A stretch of 21,061 nucleotides of DNA from contig JAJFGK010000151.1 of assembly GCA_021776195.1 (NCBI GenBank), positions 1 to 21,061 of the forward strand. The letters run 5' to 3'. This document shows, one piece after another, positions 7,853 to 14,842 of the stretch. Numbering within the stretch: the first letter of the stretch is position 1; every line of letters begins with the position of its first letter. The translations under genes and the position numbers were made by a program. The notes beneath the pieces were generated by a model, which worked only from the letters and a program-made list of their open reading frames with translations, had not been told where the DNA came from and searched no databases. Origin of the DNA: Kiloniellaceae bacterium (GTDB lineage Bacteria; Pseudomonadota; Alphaproteobacteria; Kiloniellales; Kiloniellaceae).

Positions 7853-8635
7853 TCACAGCTCGCGCAGCAGCCGGCCGTAGCCGGGGATGGCATCGGTGAT
7901 CCCGGCCAGGCGCAGGCAGTCCCAGGCCATGGCCTGGTTGGAGGTCACCACCGGTTTGTTGGTGGCGGCTTCCAGGCGGTCGATGATCTCGACCGAGCGC
8001 AGGGCGCCGCAGGAGATGAAGATTGCCTCGGCCTCGGGCCGGTCGAGCGATTGGGCGAAGTCCAGGATAAAGTCCGGGGCGACCCGCACCATGTCGCTGT
8101 CCTTACGGATCTGCAGTCCCTCGTAGGCCAGAAGCTCGAAGCCGTCGCGCGCCAGGGTTTCGGCCTCCAGGCGGTTGATCTCCTCCAGGTAGGGCGTCGC
8201 CATGACGATCTTCTTCGCGCCCAGGGCGCCGAGGGCCTTGCGCACGCCGCCATAGAGGCTGGTCGCTTTGGCCTTGGGCGCGCCCTTCTGGAGCAGTTGG
8301 CAGACCCGTTCCTCGCCGACCACGATGGTGCCCGAGGTGCAGGCGTAGCAGACCACCTCCAGGCTGCCGTCGGGCAGGATCAGCGCGGCGGCCTCGGACA
8401 GGCTCTCGGCGACTGCCATCAGCGTGGCGTTGTTGATGTCGTCGGGGATCGGCACCCGGGTGAAGTGGACGCCGATGCCGGCCGGGATGATGGCCAGCAT
8501 GTCCTCCTGCACGGTCTGCTCGGTGGCCAGCAGCACGAAGCCGATCTTGCCGCGCGGATGGCGCCCGGCATCCAGGCGCACCCGGTCCGACCAGGGCGTC
8601 TGGGTTGTCGCTTTGGGGGCGGCTGTCACGGTCAC
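7853..8635 (-). CDS. eutA: Asp/Glu racemase-superfamily protein, EutA-like (ectoine utilisation)
   Basis: A 260-residue member of the maleate isomerase/arylmalonate decarboxylase branch of the Asp/Glu racemase superfamily. Two conserved cysteines sit in the expected places: Cys99 in CYACTSG and Cys209 in FISCGALR. The segment KPVVTSNQAMAWDCLRLAGI is typical of the branch. In ectoine degradation clusters eutA lies with the deacetylase gene doeB/eutE, and here doeB is directly upstream with an 18-bp gap, which supports the name. The precise reaction of EutA is not settled. The start is GTG at 8635, with GGAG 7 nt upstream; a second GTG lies two codons in. Alternative: a maleate isomerase or decarboxylase for another amino-acid route. 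Confidence 0.75.
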   Translation of the reverse strand: MTVTAAPKATTQTPWSDRVRLDAGRHPRGKIGFVLLATEQTVQEDMLAIIPAGIGVHFTRVPIPDDINNATLMAVAESLSEAAALILPDGSLEVVCYACTSGTIVVGEERVCQLLQKGAPKAKATSLYGGVRKALGALGAKKIVMATPYLEEINRLEAETLARDGFELLAYEGLQIRKDSDMVRVAPDFILDFAQSLDRPEAEAIFISCGALRSVEIIDRLEAATNKPVVTSNQAMAWDCLRLAGITDAIPGYGRLLREL

Positions 8636-8653
8636 GGTATCACTCCAACGGTC

Positions 8654-9661
8654 TCATCCGGGGATGTCCTGGGCGATCATGAAGAGGAAGTCGCCGATCG
8701 TCGAGGGGCCCTGGCCGCGCCGGCAGATGATGGTGCCGGCAATCTCGGCGCTGTGGACCACCGGCTCGCGCTCCGGTTCGGCCTGGAAGTGCAGCAGGCC
8801 GACCGCCTGGCCGGGGCCGACCTCGTCGCCCAGGGCCACGAAGGGCTCGAACAGACCGTCGCCCCGGCACATGATGACGGCGCCCTGGTCGGGGGTCTCC
8901 ATCATCCGGCTCGGGGTGGCGGGCAGCTCCGGCTCGCCCTCGATGATGCCGAAGTGCTTCAAGGTGTTGCGCAGGCCGCGGTCGGCCACCGCGACGGTCT
9001 CGGGGGTCAGCGCGCCGCTGCCGCCCAGCTCGGTGGAGATGAAGATCTTGCCCAGGTTCTCCACCTCGCTGTCCAGCATGCCGACCATGTCGAGTTCGAT
9101 CAGCACGATGGAGATCGGCGCGGCGAAGGCCTTCAGCGCGGCCAGGGAGCGCTGGAAGTGGTCCGGGTCCTCCAGGTGATGGATCATGGCGAGCGGGACG
9201 AAGTGCAGCGACTTGCCGCCGGAATGCAGGTCGACCGCCGCGTCGATCCGAGGCAGCAGTTCGCTCTGGACGTAGCTGGCGATCTTGGCGGTCAGGCCGC
9301 CCCGGGGGTCGCCGGGGAAGGTGCGGTTCATGTTGCCGCCATCGACCGGCGAGACCCGGCTGTGGGCAAGTGCTGCCGGCAGGTTCAGCGCCGGGATCAT
9401 GATCACCTGGCCCTGGACCGCCGCCGGGTCGAGCGCCCGGGCGAGCTTCATCAGGGCGACCTGGCCCTCGTACTCGTCGCCGTGATTGCCGGCGGTGAAG
9501 AGCACCGTCGGACCGGTGCCGTTCTTCACCGAGACGATCGGCAGCATCAGCGTGCCCCAGCCCGATTCGTCGCGTGAATGGGGGAACAGCACGTGGCCGT
9601 AGTGCTTGCCGTCGGCCCCGAAATCGACCGTGGCGGCAAAGGGAGATGTTCCGATGGTCAT
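8654..9661 (-). CDS. doeB: N-acetyl-diaminobutyrate deacetylase DoeB/EutE-like (AstE/AspA family)
   Basis: A 335-residue zinc-dependent deacylase of the succinylglutamate desuccinylase/aspartoacylase family. Zinc ligands appear as H60-G-D-E63 (AGNHGDEYEGQ) and His146 (DLHSGGKSLHFVP); the substrate-loop sequence NMNRTFPG is also present. DoeB removes acetate from N-alpha-acetyl-L-2,4-diaminobutyrate in ectoine breakdown. The adjacent eutA strengthens this assignment, but doeA (ectoine hydrolase), the transaminase and the semialdehyde dehydrogenase are not in the window. The ATG at 9661 follows AGAGGG at about 8 nt. It is the first gene of a minus-strand doeB-eutA unit and is divergent from the Ldh2-family gene. 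A related N-acyl amino acid deacylase is the alternative. Confidence 0.82.
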   Translation of the reverse strand: MTIGTSPFAATVDFGADGKHYGHVLFPHSRDESGWGTLMLPIVSVKNGTGPTVLFTAGNHGDEYEGQVALMKLARALDPAAVQGQVIMIPALNLPAALAHSRVSPVDGGNMNRTFPGDPRGGLTAKIASYVQSELLPRIDAAVDLHSGGKSLHFVPLAMIHHLEDPDHFQRSLAALKAFAAPISIVLIELDMVGMLDSEVENLGKIFISTELGGSGALTPETVAVADRGLRNTLKHFGIIEGEPELPATPSRMMETPDQGAVIMCRGDGLFEPFVALGDEVGPGQAVGLLHFQAEPEREPVVHSAEIAGTIICRRGQGPSTIGDFLFMIAQDIPG

Positions 9662-9720
9662 GCCGCGTGCCCTCTTGGATTTTCCTGCCCTCCGGCTTAT
9701 CAGTGTCCCGCGGCCTTGTC

Positions 9721-9768
9721 GATTCGGGACTGGGTCAATTCAGGACTGGGTCGATCCGGGACTGGCCA
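9721..9768. repeat. Three tandem 16-bp repeats, candidate operator array
   Basis: The units are GATTCGGGACTGGGTC (9721-9736), AATTCAGGACTGGGTC (9737-9752) and GATCCGGGACTGGCCA (9753-9768). Differences from the first unit are 2 and 4 positions. They lie 60-107 bp upstream of the doeB start in a divergent promoter region, where regulators often bind iterated sites. No regulator gene is adjacent. Confidence 0.75.
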
Positions 9769-9934
9769 GCCGGCCGCTCCTGTACCGAGGGCGTCGCGCC
9801 GCGCGGCGGAGCGATTTGCTCTCTTGTTGTCCACGGGCTTGACCCCTGGACCCAGGGATGGCGCGGTAGAGGGAAGGGCAGTGCGTCAGGCGGCAAAGGC
9901 AGACAATCGCAAGCATGACGTGGCAATTCCTGGG

Positions 9935-9955
9935 TTGCCGGATCAAGTCCGGCAA
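9935..9955. repeat. Alphaproteobacterial intergenic palindrome
   Basis: TTGCCGGA-TCAAG-TCCGGCAA has 8-bp perfect arms and a 5-nt loop and is followed by TGACA. The reverse strand, TGTCATTGCCGGACTTGATC and onward, resembles a dispersed repeat often seen between genes in alphaproteobacteria. The nearby CCCTGG-AC-CCAGGG at about 9846-9859 may be the other half of the same composite element. Confidence 0.6.
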
Positions 9956-10031
9956 TGACAGTTTGGTATCCGACGACACGTTCTGGCCTAGCCCGGGCCA
10001 CCGAAAACGAACAAGAGGGGAGAGACCAACC

Positions 10032-11033
10032 ATGACCGTGACCTTGAGCCTGGCCGAGGTGGAGGACCTGACCACCCGGGCGCTGCGTGCCTCGGGCACC
10101 AACGAAGCCAACGCGCGCGCCGTTGCCGATTCGGTCGTGGCCTCGGAGGCCGACGGCATCCACTCCCACGGCCTGGCGCGCCTGCCGACCTACTGCGAAC
10201 ATGCCCGCTGCGGCAAGATCGACGGCAATGCCACGGCGACCGTCGAACAGGTCAGCCCCGCCGGGCTGCGCGCCGATGCCTGCGACGGCTTTGCCCATCC
10301 GGCCATCGACCTGGGATTCGAAAAGCTCCTGCCCCTGGCCAAGGAGACTGGGATCGCCGCCCTGGCGGTGGTCCGCTCCTACAACTGCGGGGTCTGCGGC
10401 TATCACGTCGAGCGCATCGCCAAGGCCGGCCTGGTGGCGCTCGGTTTCGTCAACGCCCCGGCCTCGATCGCGCCCTGGGGCGGCACCAAGGGGGTCTTCG
10501 GGACCAACCCGATCTCCTGCGCCGTGCCGCGCGCCGGGGCCGCGCCCATCGTGATCGACCAGTCCTCCAGCGTGATCGCCAAGTCCGAGGTCTCGGTCCA
10601 CGCCCAGCGCGGCGAGCCGATCCCCGAGGGCTGGGCCTTCGACGCCGAGGGCAAGCCGACCACCGACGCCAAGGCCGGCCTGGCCGGGACCATGGTCCCG
10701 GCCGGCGCCTACAAGGGCGCCGGCATCGCCCTGATCGTCGAGATCATGGCCGCCGCCGTCACCGGCGCCACGCTCTCGATCAACGCCTCGTCCTTTGCCG
10801 ACAACAGCGGCGGGCCGCCGCGCACCGGCCAGTTCTTCATCGCCATCAACCCGGCCAGCTTTGCCGGCGCCGGTTTCTCGGACCAGGTCGAGGGCCTGGT
10901 CGGGGCGATCACCGGCCAGGAGGGCGCGCGCCTGCCCGGCGAACGCCGGGTCGCCATGCGCGCCAAGACCGCCGCCGAGGGCGTCACGATCCGCCAGGCG
11001 CTGCACGAGAAGCTGCTGGGCTACTGCGGGTGA
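10032..11033 (+). CDS. Ldh2/MLD-family NAD(P)H-dependent reductase (delta-1-pyrroline-2-carboxylate reductase-like)
   Basis: A 333-residue member of the malate/L-lactate/sulfolactate dehydrogenase type 2 family. Family marks are the N-terminal SHG motif (residues 45-47, with Arg50), the glycine-rich APWGGTKGVFGTNPIS (147-162) and the C-terminal PAGAYKGAGIALIVEI. In malate-type members a His sits in an SNHFG-like motif; here the matching stretch is SYNCG with Asn118. A role on an imino acid such as delta-1-pyrroline- or piperideine-2-carboxylate is therefore more likely than on malate. The ATG at 10032 follows GAGGGGAGAG and matches family length. The gene is divergent from doeB and lies 1.7 kb from a proline-racemase-family gene, which fits hydroxyproline-type metabolism. 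Substrate is inferred. Confidence 0.8.
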   Translation: MTVTLSLAEVEDLTTRALRASGTNEANARAVADSVVASEADGIHSHGLARLPTYCEHARCGKIDGNATATVEQVSPAGLRADACDGFAHPAIDLGFEKLLPLAKETGIAALAVVRSYNCGVCGYHVERIAKAGLVALGFVNAPASIAPWGGTKGVFGTNPISCAVPRAGAAPIVIDQSSSVIAKSEVSVHAQRGEPIPEGWAFDAEGKPTTDAKAGLAGTMVPAGAYKGAGIALIVEIMAAAVTGATLSINASSFADNSGGPPRTGQFFIAINPASFAGAGFSDQVEGLVGAITGQEGARLPGERRVAMRAKTAAEGVTIRQALHEKLLGYCG

Positions 11034-11097
11034 GGGGTGCCGGGCCAACGGCAGGGGAGCGAACTGGGGTCGCGGGGAGTATTCTTCCCTGCGCGAG

Positions 11098-11129
11098 ATA
11101 CCGGATCAAGGCGGTGCCTTGTCCGGTAT
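11098..11129. terminator. Bidirectional hairpin between convergent genes
   Basis: ATACCGGATCAAGGC (11098-11112) and GCCTTGTCCGGTAT (11116-11129) pair over 14 bp with one bulged T and a 3-nt loop. It lies between the stop of the plus-strand reductase (11033) and the stop of the minus-strand acetyltransferase (11138), where a two-way transcript end is expected. No T tract follows. It shares CCGGATCAAG and TCCGG plus ATGAC with the palindrome at 9935-9955 and may belong to the same repeat family. Confidence 0.55.
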
Positions 11130-11137
11130 GACGATCC

Positions 11138-11632
11138 TTAGTCTTCCGCCAGCGCGTCCCAGTCGTCCCAGGTAATGGTGCGGCCGGGGTAGGCTGGCTT
11201 GGCGAAGGGCCATTCGTCGGCGATCCAGTTTCGCGCGGCCTCGTAGAGGTGAGCGTCGAGGCCGCTGTCGGCTTCCGATTGCCGCACCCACATGGAGATC
11301 TCGGCGTCATGACCGCCCCTGGCCGTGGGGTGGATGTAGAGACAGCCGAGGACCCGGGTCTCGTCCAGGCTGACCACGGTGTAGGCAAAGGAGCGGCGCA
11401 GCTGGAACTCGTGCTGATGCCAGCCCAGTTCGATGAGGTTCTGCTCCAGGGTCAGGCCTTCGGGCCAGTGGCCGTTCTGGCGAAAGACCGTGCGCAGGCG
11501 CACGGCGCTGGTCATGACCGCGTCGTAGTCCCTGACCGCGTCGTGGATGGTCAGCATGCGCAGCCGCAGGCGCTCGGTTTGCAGGCCCGCCGGGATTTCG
11601 AAGCCGACGGGAACGAGGGTGAACATGGGCAT
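11138..11632 (-). CDS. GNAT-family N-acetyltransferase (putative)
   Basis: A 164-residue protein that fits the GNAT fold: an N-terminal TERLRLRMLTIHDAVRDYDAVM segment as in the RimJ/RimL-like group, and a central strand SLDETRVLGCLYIHPT where GNATs hold the beta4 strand. The usual acetyl-CoA loop (Q/R-x-x-G-x-G/A) is not clear, so the protein may be divergent or have lost activity. It follows the DUF6352 gene with only 2 bp between stop and start, so the two are almost certainly translated from one transcript. The substrate is unknown. The first ATG is used; a second ATG two codons on is possible. Confidence 0.6.
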   Translation of the reverse strand: MPMFTLVPVGFEIPAGLQTERLRLRMLTIHDAVRDYDAVMTSAVRLRTVFRQNGHWPEGLTLEQNLIELGWHQHEFQLRRSFAYTVVSLDETRVLGCLYIHPTARGGHDAEISMWVRQSEADSGLDAHLYEAARNWIADEWPFAKPAYPGRTITWDDWDALAED

Positions 11633-11634
11633 GA

Positions 11635-12651
11635 CTAGCTTCGCTCCCTCAGCGGTAGGTTGATCAGCAGGTTCTGCGGCTTGAAGCGCAGCAGGCCGGT
11701 TTCGGTCTTGCAGAGCCCCAAATAGACCGGCTTGCCGGCCATCGACTCCAGCAGCATCGAGGAGTCGCGAAAATCCATGCGGAAGAGGTTCAGGAGGTCG
11801 GCCAGGCGCGCCTCGCCGACCTCGACGCCATTGTAGAGGTCGTTCATCAAGCGGCTGGCCACCTGATCGAGACCGATGTGCCAGGACCAGCGCTCGTCGC
11901 TGATCTTCTGCACCGGCTGCACCGAAACCTTCAAGGTCAGGAAATGCTCGATCCAGGCCTCGAGCAGGCGGGCGAAGGCGTCCAGGCCGTCACTGGCGAA
12001 GGTCAGGTTGAGGACCGTGTCGTGGGCCGATTCCCGGCCCCAGTAGAGCGCGGCGTTGGCGGCGTCCAGCACATCCAGCGACACCGAGCGGACCGGTGTC
12101 TGGGCCTCGACCAGCAGCCGCCCGAGGTCGCCCATACCGCCGCTCGCGGCGTGCATCTCGACGGTGTCCCGGTCGGCCGCCATGATCGTGCCGTCCTGGA
12201 TCGTGATGGTCTGCTCGCGGAAAAACAGCTCGCCGGCCCGTGCGCGCAGGCCGTTCTCGCAGGGCTCGAGGATCGAGCGCATGATGACGTGGGCCATCTG
12301 GTCGATGAAAAGACCGGGTATCGTCACCGGGCCGTCGCCCAGAAAGAGCTGCAGGTAGCAGGCCTCCAGGGTCTCGGCGCTCGCCAGGCGGTCGCGGAAG
12401 TCCAGCACCACCTGGTAGTTCTCGCGCGCATCGGGGTCGGCCAGGCCGGCCAGGCGGTCCGCGCCGACGGCTTCGCGCGGATTCTGCAGGAGCGCTGCGT
12501 GCAGCCGGCGCTCGGCATCGCAGGACTCCTCGACCGGCGCGACCTCGGGCCGCAGGAAGTAGGCGCGCAGGAAGTCGTCGGTCACCAGGAGGTGGCCGTC
12601 GTCGCGGCGGTTCAGCAGGGCATAGCCGGAATTGGTCCAGAAATCGGGCAT
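11635..12651 (-). CDS. DUF6352 family protein, function unknown
   Basis: A 338-residue protein beginning MPDFWTNSGYALLNRRDDG, then VTDDFLRAYFLRPEVAPVEESC. This matches a conserved alphaproteobacterial family of unknown function (DUF6352, by memory). There is no signal peptide or clear membrane segment; it looks cytoplasmic and mostly helical, with no catalytic motif I recognise. The start at 12651 is chosen from the family N-terminus; an in-frame extension of 27 codons upstream would reach into the divergent promoter region. It is the first gene of a two-gene unit with the GNAT protein and is divergent from the proline-racemase-family gene. Confidence 0.7.
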   Translation of the reverse strand: MPDFWTNSGYALLNRRDDGHLLVTDDFLRAYFLRPEVAPVEESCDAERRLHAALLQNPREAVGADRLAGLADPDARENYQVVLDFRDRLASAETLEACYLQLFLGDGPVTIPGLFIDQMAHVIMRSILEPCENGLRARAGELFFREQTITIQDGTIMAADRDTVEMHAASGGMGDLGRLLVEAQTPVRSVSLDVLDAANAALYWGRESAHDTVLNLTFASDGLDAFARLLEAWIEHFLTLKVSVQPVQKISDERWSWHIGLDQVASRLMNDLYNGVEVGEARLADLLNLFRMDFRDSSMLLESMAGKPVYLGLCKTETGLLRFKPQNLLINLPLRERS

Positions 12652-12717
12652 CGCGGTTGTATAGAGAGGTGGCAGGCCTTTTGGAAGGTTCGGTCTTTGC
12701 CGGATAGGGACTTGCCC

Positions 12718-12733
12718 GTTGGACTTCGCCAAC
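12718..12733. promoter_or_regulatory. Candidate operator GTTGG-N6-CCAAC
   Basis: GTTGG (12718-12722) and CCAAC (12729-12733) are perfect inverted half-sites with a 6-bp spacer. They sit in the 128-bp divergent gap between the DUF6352 gene and the proline-racemase-family gene, 47 bp before the latter's start. The spacing suits a dimeric regulator. No regulator gene is nearby, and a chance occurrence is possible. Confidence 0.3.
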
Positions 12734-12779
12734 TTCCTCTGTTACGGGCTTGGGACCGATGGCGCACCGGGAGGACACC

Positions 12780-13820
12780 ATGCGTTGGAAACGAACGATC
12801 TCCATGATCGACGTCCATGCCGAAGGCGACGTCGGCAAGGTGATCACGGGCGGTGTCATCGATGTTCCCGGCGCGACCATGCTGGAGAAGATGAACCACA
12901 TCAATGAGGTCGACGACACGATCCGGCGCCTGACGGTGTTCGAGCCGCGCGGGGCCTGCGCGACCAGCGTCAACCTACTGCTGCCGCCGACCCACCCGGA
13001 GGCCGATGCCGGGTTCATCATCCTCCAGGCCGACCGGGCCCATGCCATGTCGGGCTCCAACTGCATCTGCGTGGTCACCGCCCTGCTGGAAACCGGCATT
13101 CTGAAAATGCGGGACCCGGAAACAGAAGTCACCTTGGACACGCCCGCCGGCCTGGTGCGGGCCACGGCCCTTTGCCGGGACGGCAAGGTGGAATCCGTCT
13201 CGCTGTTGAACGTGCCGTCCTACGCCGACCAGTTGGACGTAACCTTGGAGGTCGAGGGCCTGGGCCGCATCGTTATCGACCTGGCCTATGGCGGCGTGTT
13301 CTACGCCCTGGTCGATGTCGAGCAGGTCGGATTGAAGATCGAGCCCGCGGCGGCCCGGGAGCTGGTGTCCTGGGGCATGAAGATCAAGCGGGCGGCGCGC
13401 GACCAGGTTCGCGTGCGCCATCCCGAGTTGGCGGCGCTCGACCAGGTCAGCTACGTCATGTTCCGCGATCGGCGCGGTGACGATTCGCGCGTGGTGCGTA
13501 CCTGTACCTGTGCCGTGCCCGGCCGCGCCGACCGCTCGCCCTGCGGCACCGGCTCCTCGGCCCAGCTCGCCGTCATGCATGCCAGGGGCGAGATCGCGGT
13601 CGGCGACCGGCTGACCACCCGTTCGATCATCGACAGCGCCTACGAGATGGCGTGTGTGGCCGAGACCGAGGTCGCCGGTCGCCCCGCGATCATTGCGCGC
13701 ATAACCGGCCGCGGCTGGATCTTCGGGTTTCATCAGCTGGGCCTGGATCCCAGCGATCCCTATCCCCTGGGTTACGTTCTCTCGGATACCTGGGGCGAAG
13801 GGGTCGACGAAATTCTTTAA
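12780..13820 (+). CDS. Proline racemase-family enzyme with Ser/Cys pair (hydroxyproline epimerase-like)
   Basis: A 346-residue proline racemase superfamily protein. The family uses two acid/base residues on either side of the substrate alpha-carbon. Here the first site reads AMSGSNC, with Ser91 where proline racemase has Cys (MCGHN) and Ser93 where it has His. The second site keeps Cys255 in DRSPCGTGS. The Ser/Cys type has been tied to hydroxyproline 2-epimerases, whereas trans-3-hydroxyproline dehydratases have Cys/Thr, so an epimerase is the better guess. The ATG at 12780 has GGGAGG 6 nt upstream. The nearby Ldh2-family reductase could handle a cyclic imine from the same route. Substrate remains inferred. 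Confidence 0.85.
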   Translation: MRWKRTISMIDVHAEGDVGKVITGGVIDVPGATMLEKMNHINEVDDTIRRLTVFEPRGACATSVNLLLPPTHPEADAGFIILQADRAHAMSGSNCICVVTALLETGILKMRDPETEVTLDTPAGLVRATALCRDGKVESVSLLNVPSYADQLDVTLEVEGLGRIVIDLAYGGVFYALVDVEQVGLKIEPAAARELVSWGMKIKRAARDQVRVRHPELAALDQVSYVMFRDRRGDDSRVVRTCTCAVPGRADRSPCGTGSSAQLAVMHARGEIAVGDRLTTRSIIDSAYEMACVAETEVAGRPAIIARITGRGWIFGFHQLGLDPSDPYPLGYVLSDTWGEGVDEIL

Positions 13821-13846
13821 CCCATCGAGGGCGCGCCGCGAGACGC

Positions 13847-13874
13847 TGGACGGTGCCCGGCCAGTGTGTATGAT
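13847..13874 (+). promoter_or_regulatory. Candidate sigma-70 promoter of the NDUFA12-like gene
   Basis: TGGACG (13847-13852), a 16-bp spacer, and TATGAT (13869-13874), which matches the -10 consensus at five of six positions. It lies 40 bp upstream of the start codon at 13915 and just after the stop of the proline-racemase-family gene. Confidence 0.5.
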
Positions 13875-13914
13875 GCGCGCGCAACGACAGACGACACCCG
13901 AATCCGAGGGCACC

Positions 13915-14292
13915 ATGGGCATCCACCTAGGCACCCGACTCTATTCCTGGCTGCGCGGCGTCGCGGTTGGCGAGGATCAGTACGGCAACCGCTATTTCCG
14001 CGCCAAGGGCGGCGGCCGAGTGCATGGCGATTCCCTGCGCAAGGAGCAGCGCTGGGTCCTCTACAAGGACGAAATCGAAGCCAGCCGGGTGCCCGCGGAC
14101 TGGCACGCCTGGCTGCATCACACGGTCCAGGAGGCGCCGCCGCCGGGCGGCTTTGCGCGCCAGCCCTGGCAGCGCGACCACGAGCCCAACCTGACCGGCA
14201 CCCTGGCGGCCTACCGGCCCCCGGGGGCGGTCCTGAAAGGCGGTCGGCGCGACAAGGCGACGGGCGACTACGAGGCCTGGACGCCGGAGTGA
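13915..14292 (+). CDS. NDUFA12-like NADH:ubiquinone oxidoreductase accessory subunit
   Basis: A 125-residue protein of the NDUFA12 (B17.2/17.2 kDa) family, one of the few complex I accessory subunits shared by alphaproteobacteria and mitochondria. The start MGIHLGTRLYSWLRGVAVGEDQYGNRYF, with GNRYF and the later RRWV-like QRWVLYKD, is characteristic, as are VPADWHAWLHHT and the tail KATGDYEAWTPE. The ATG at 13915 has GAGGG 6 nt upstream and is preceded by a good promoter candidate. The neighbouring mlaD is a common arrangement in this class. No other complex I genes are in the window. Confidence 0.9.
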   Translation: MGIHLGTRLYSWLRGVAVGEDQYGNRYFRAKGGGRVHGDSLRKEQRWVLYKDEIEASRVPADWHAWLHHTVQEAPPPGGFARQPWQRDHEPNLTGTLAAYRPPGAVLKGGRRDKATGDYEAWTPE

Positions 14293-14318
14293 TTGAGAGC
14301 GGCGTGCTTGCCGGCGGC

Positions 14319-14342
14319 AAACCGGCATCCCGGCGGTTTTTT
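14319..14342 (+). terminator. Weak intrinsic terminator candidate after the NDUFA12-like gene
   Basis: AAACCG (14319-14324) and CGGTTT (14334-14339) form a 6-bp stem with a 9-nt loop that runs into TTTTTT (14337-14342). An alternative stem TGCCGG/CCGGCA competes in the same stretch. Termination is likely partial, since the next gene begins only 38 bp further on. Confidence 0.35.
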
Positions 14343-14380
14343 CCTCCAGCCACCAAGCCACCAGCCAAAGGGTAGAGCCC

Positions 14381-14842
14381 ATGAAGCGCAGCTTGATCGA
14401 GACCGCGATGGGGGCTCTGGTCCTGTTCGTGGCGATCTTTTTCGTCGTCACGGCCTTTCAGAGCACCTCCGCCGGCGGCGCCCAGACCTACAGCCTGTTC
14501 ATCGAACTGGATGACGCCTCGGGCGTGACCCGTGGCACCGACGTGCGCATCGCCGGGGTCAAGGTCGGCGCCGTCGCGGAACAGCGGCTCGATCCCGAAA
14601 CGCTCTATGCCAAGGTCGAGCTGGCGATCGACCAACGCTTCAAGCTGGCCAAGAATTCCCGCACCCGGGTGCTGCCCGACGGGCTGCTGGGCGGCGTCTT
14701 CGTGAAGATCGAGCCCGGCAACGGCGAGGAGATGCTGGCCGCCGGCGAGACCATCGCCGATGCCGAAGGGCCGGTGAACGTCGTCGATCTGATCGGCAAG
14801 ACCATCTTTCTCGCGGTCGACAAGGCCGAGGGCGAGAACTGA
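14381..14842 (+). CDS. mlaD: MlaD-like MCE-domain lipid transport protein
   Basis: A 153-residue inner-membrane-anchored MCE protein. One N-terminal membrane segment (about residues 8-27) is followed by a single MCE domain (about 36-115) with the typical SGVTRGTDVRIAGVKVGAV and RVLPDGLLGGVFVKIEPG. MlaD forms a periplasmic hexamer in the MlaFEDB phospholipid transporter that keeps outer-membrane lipid asymmetry. The transporter genes mlaE and mlaF are absent here, as usual for this mlaD location in alphaproteobacteria. A second MCE gene lies 340 bp downstream on the same strand. Confidence 0.88.
   Translation: MKRSLIETAMGALVLFVAIFFVVTAFQSTSAGGAQTYSLFIELDDASGVTRGTDVRIAGVKVGAVAEQRLDPETLYAKVELAIDQRFKLAKNSRTRVLPDGLLGGVFVKIEPGNGEEMLAAGETIADAEGPVNVVDLIGKTIFLAVDKAEGEN

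Larger units (their letters stand above)
9662..10031. other. Divergent control region between doeB and the Ldh2-family gene
   Basis: A 370-bp non-coding stretch. It holds three tandem 16-bp repeats nearer doeB, a 12-bp GC palindrome (9797-9808), the short inverted repeat CCCTGG-AC-CCAGGG around 9846-9859, a 21-bp palindrome (9935-9955), and the ribosome site of the plus-strand gene. A weak minus-strand promoter guess (TCGACA at 9722-9717 and GATAAG at 9701-9696, 15-bp spacer) overlaps the first repeat. Confidence 0.6.

Noticed and set aside
4425..9577. Two long plus-strand frames (4425-6830 and 7127-9577) of about 800 codons each
   Set aside because: Both run across several recognisable minus-strand genes and the gaps between them, and have shadow-type composition. 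No family motif is present.
9735..11048. A 437-codon minus-strand frame over the Ldh2-family gene
   Set aside because: It is antisense to a clear MLD-family gene. Its C-terminal part, translated from the intergenic repeat, only looks protein-like because such palindromic repeats are common in databases as spurious ORFs.
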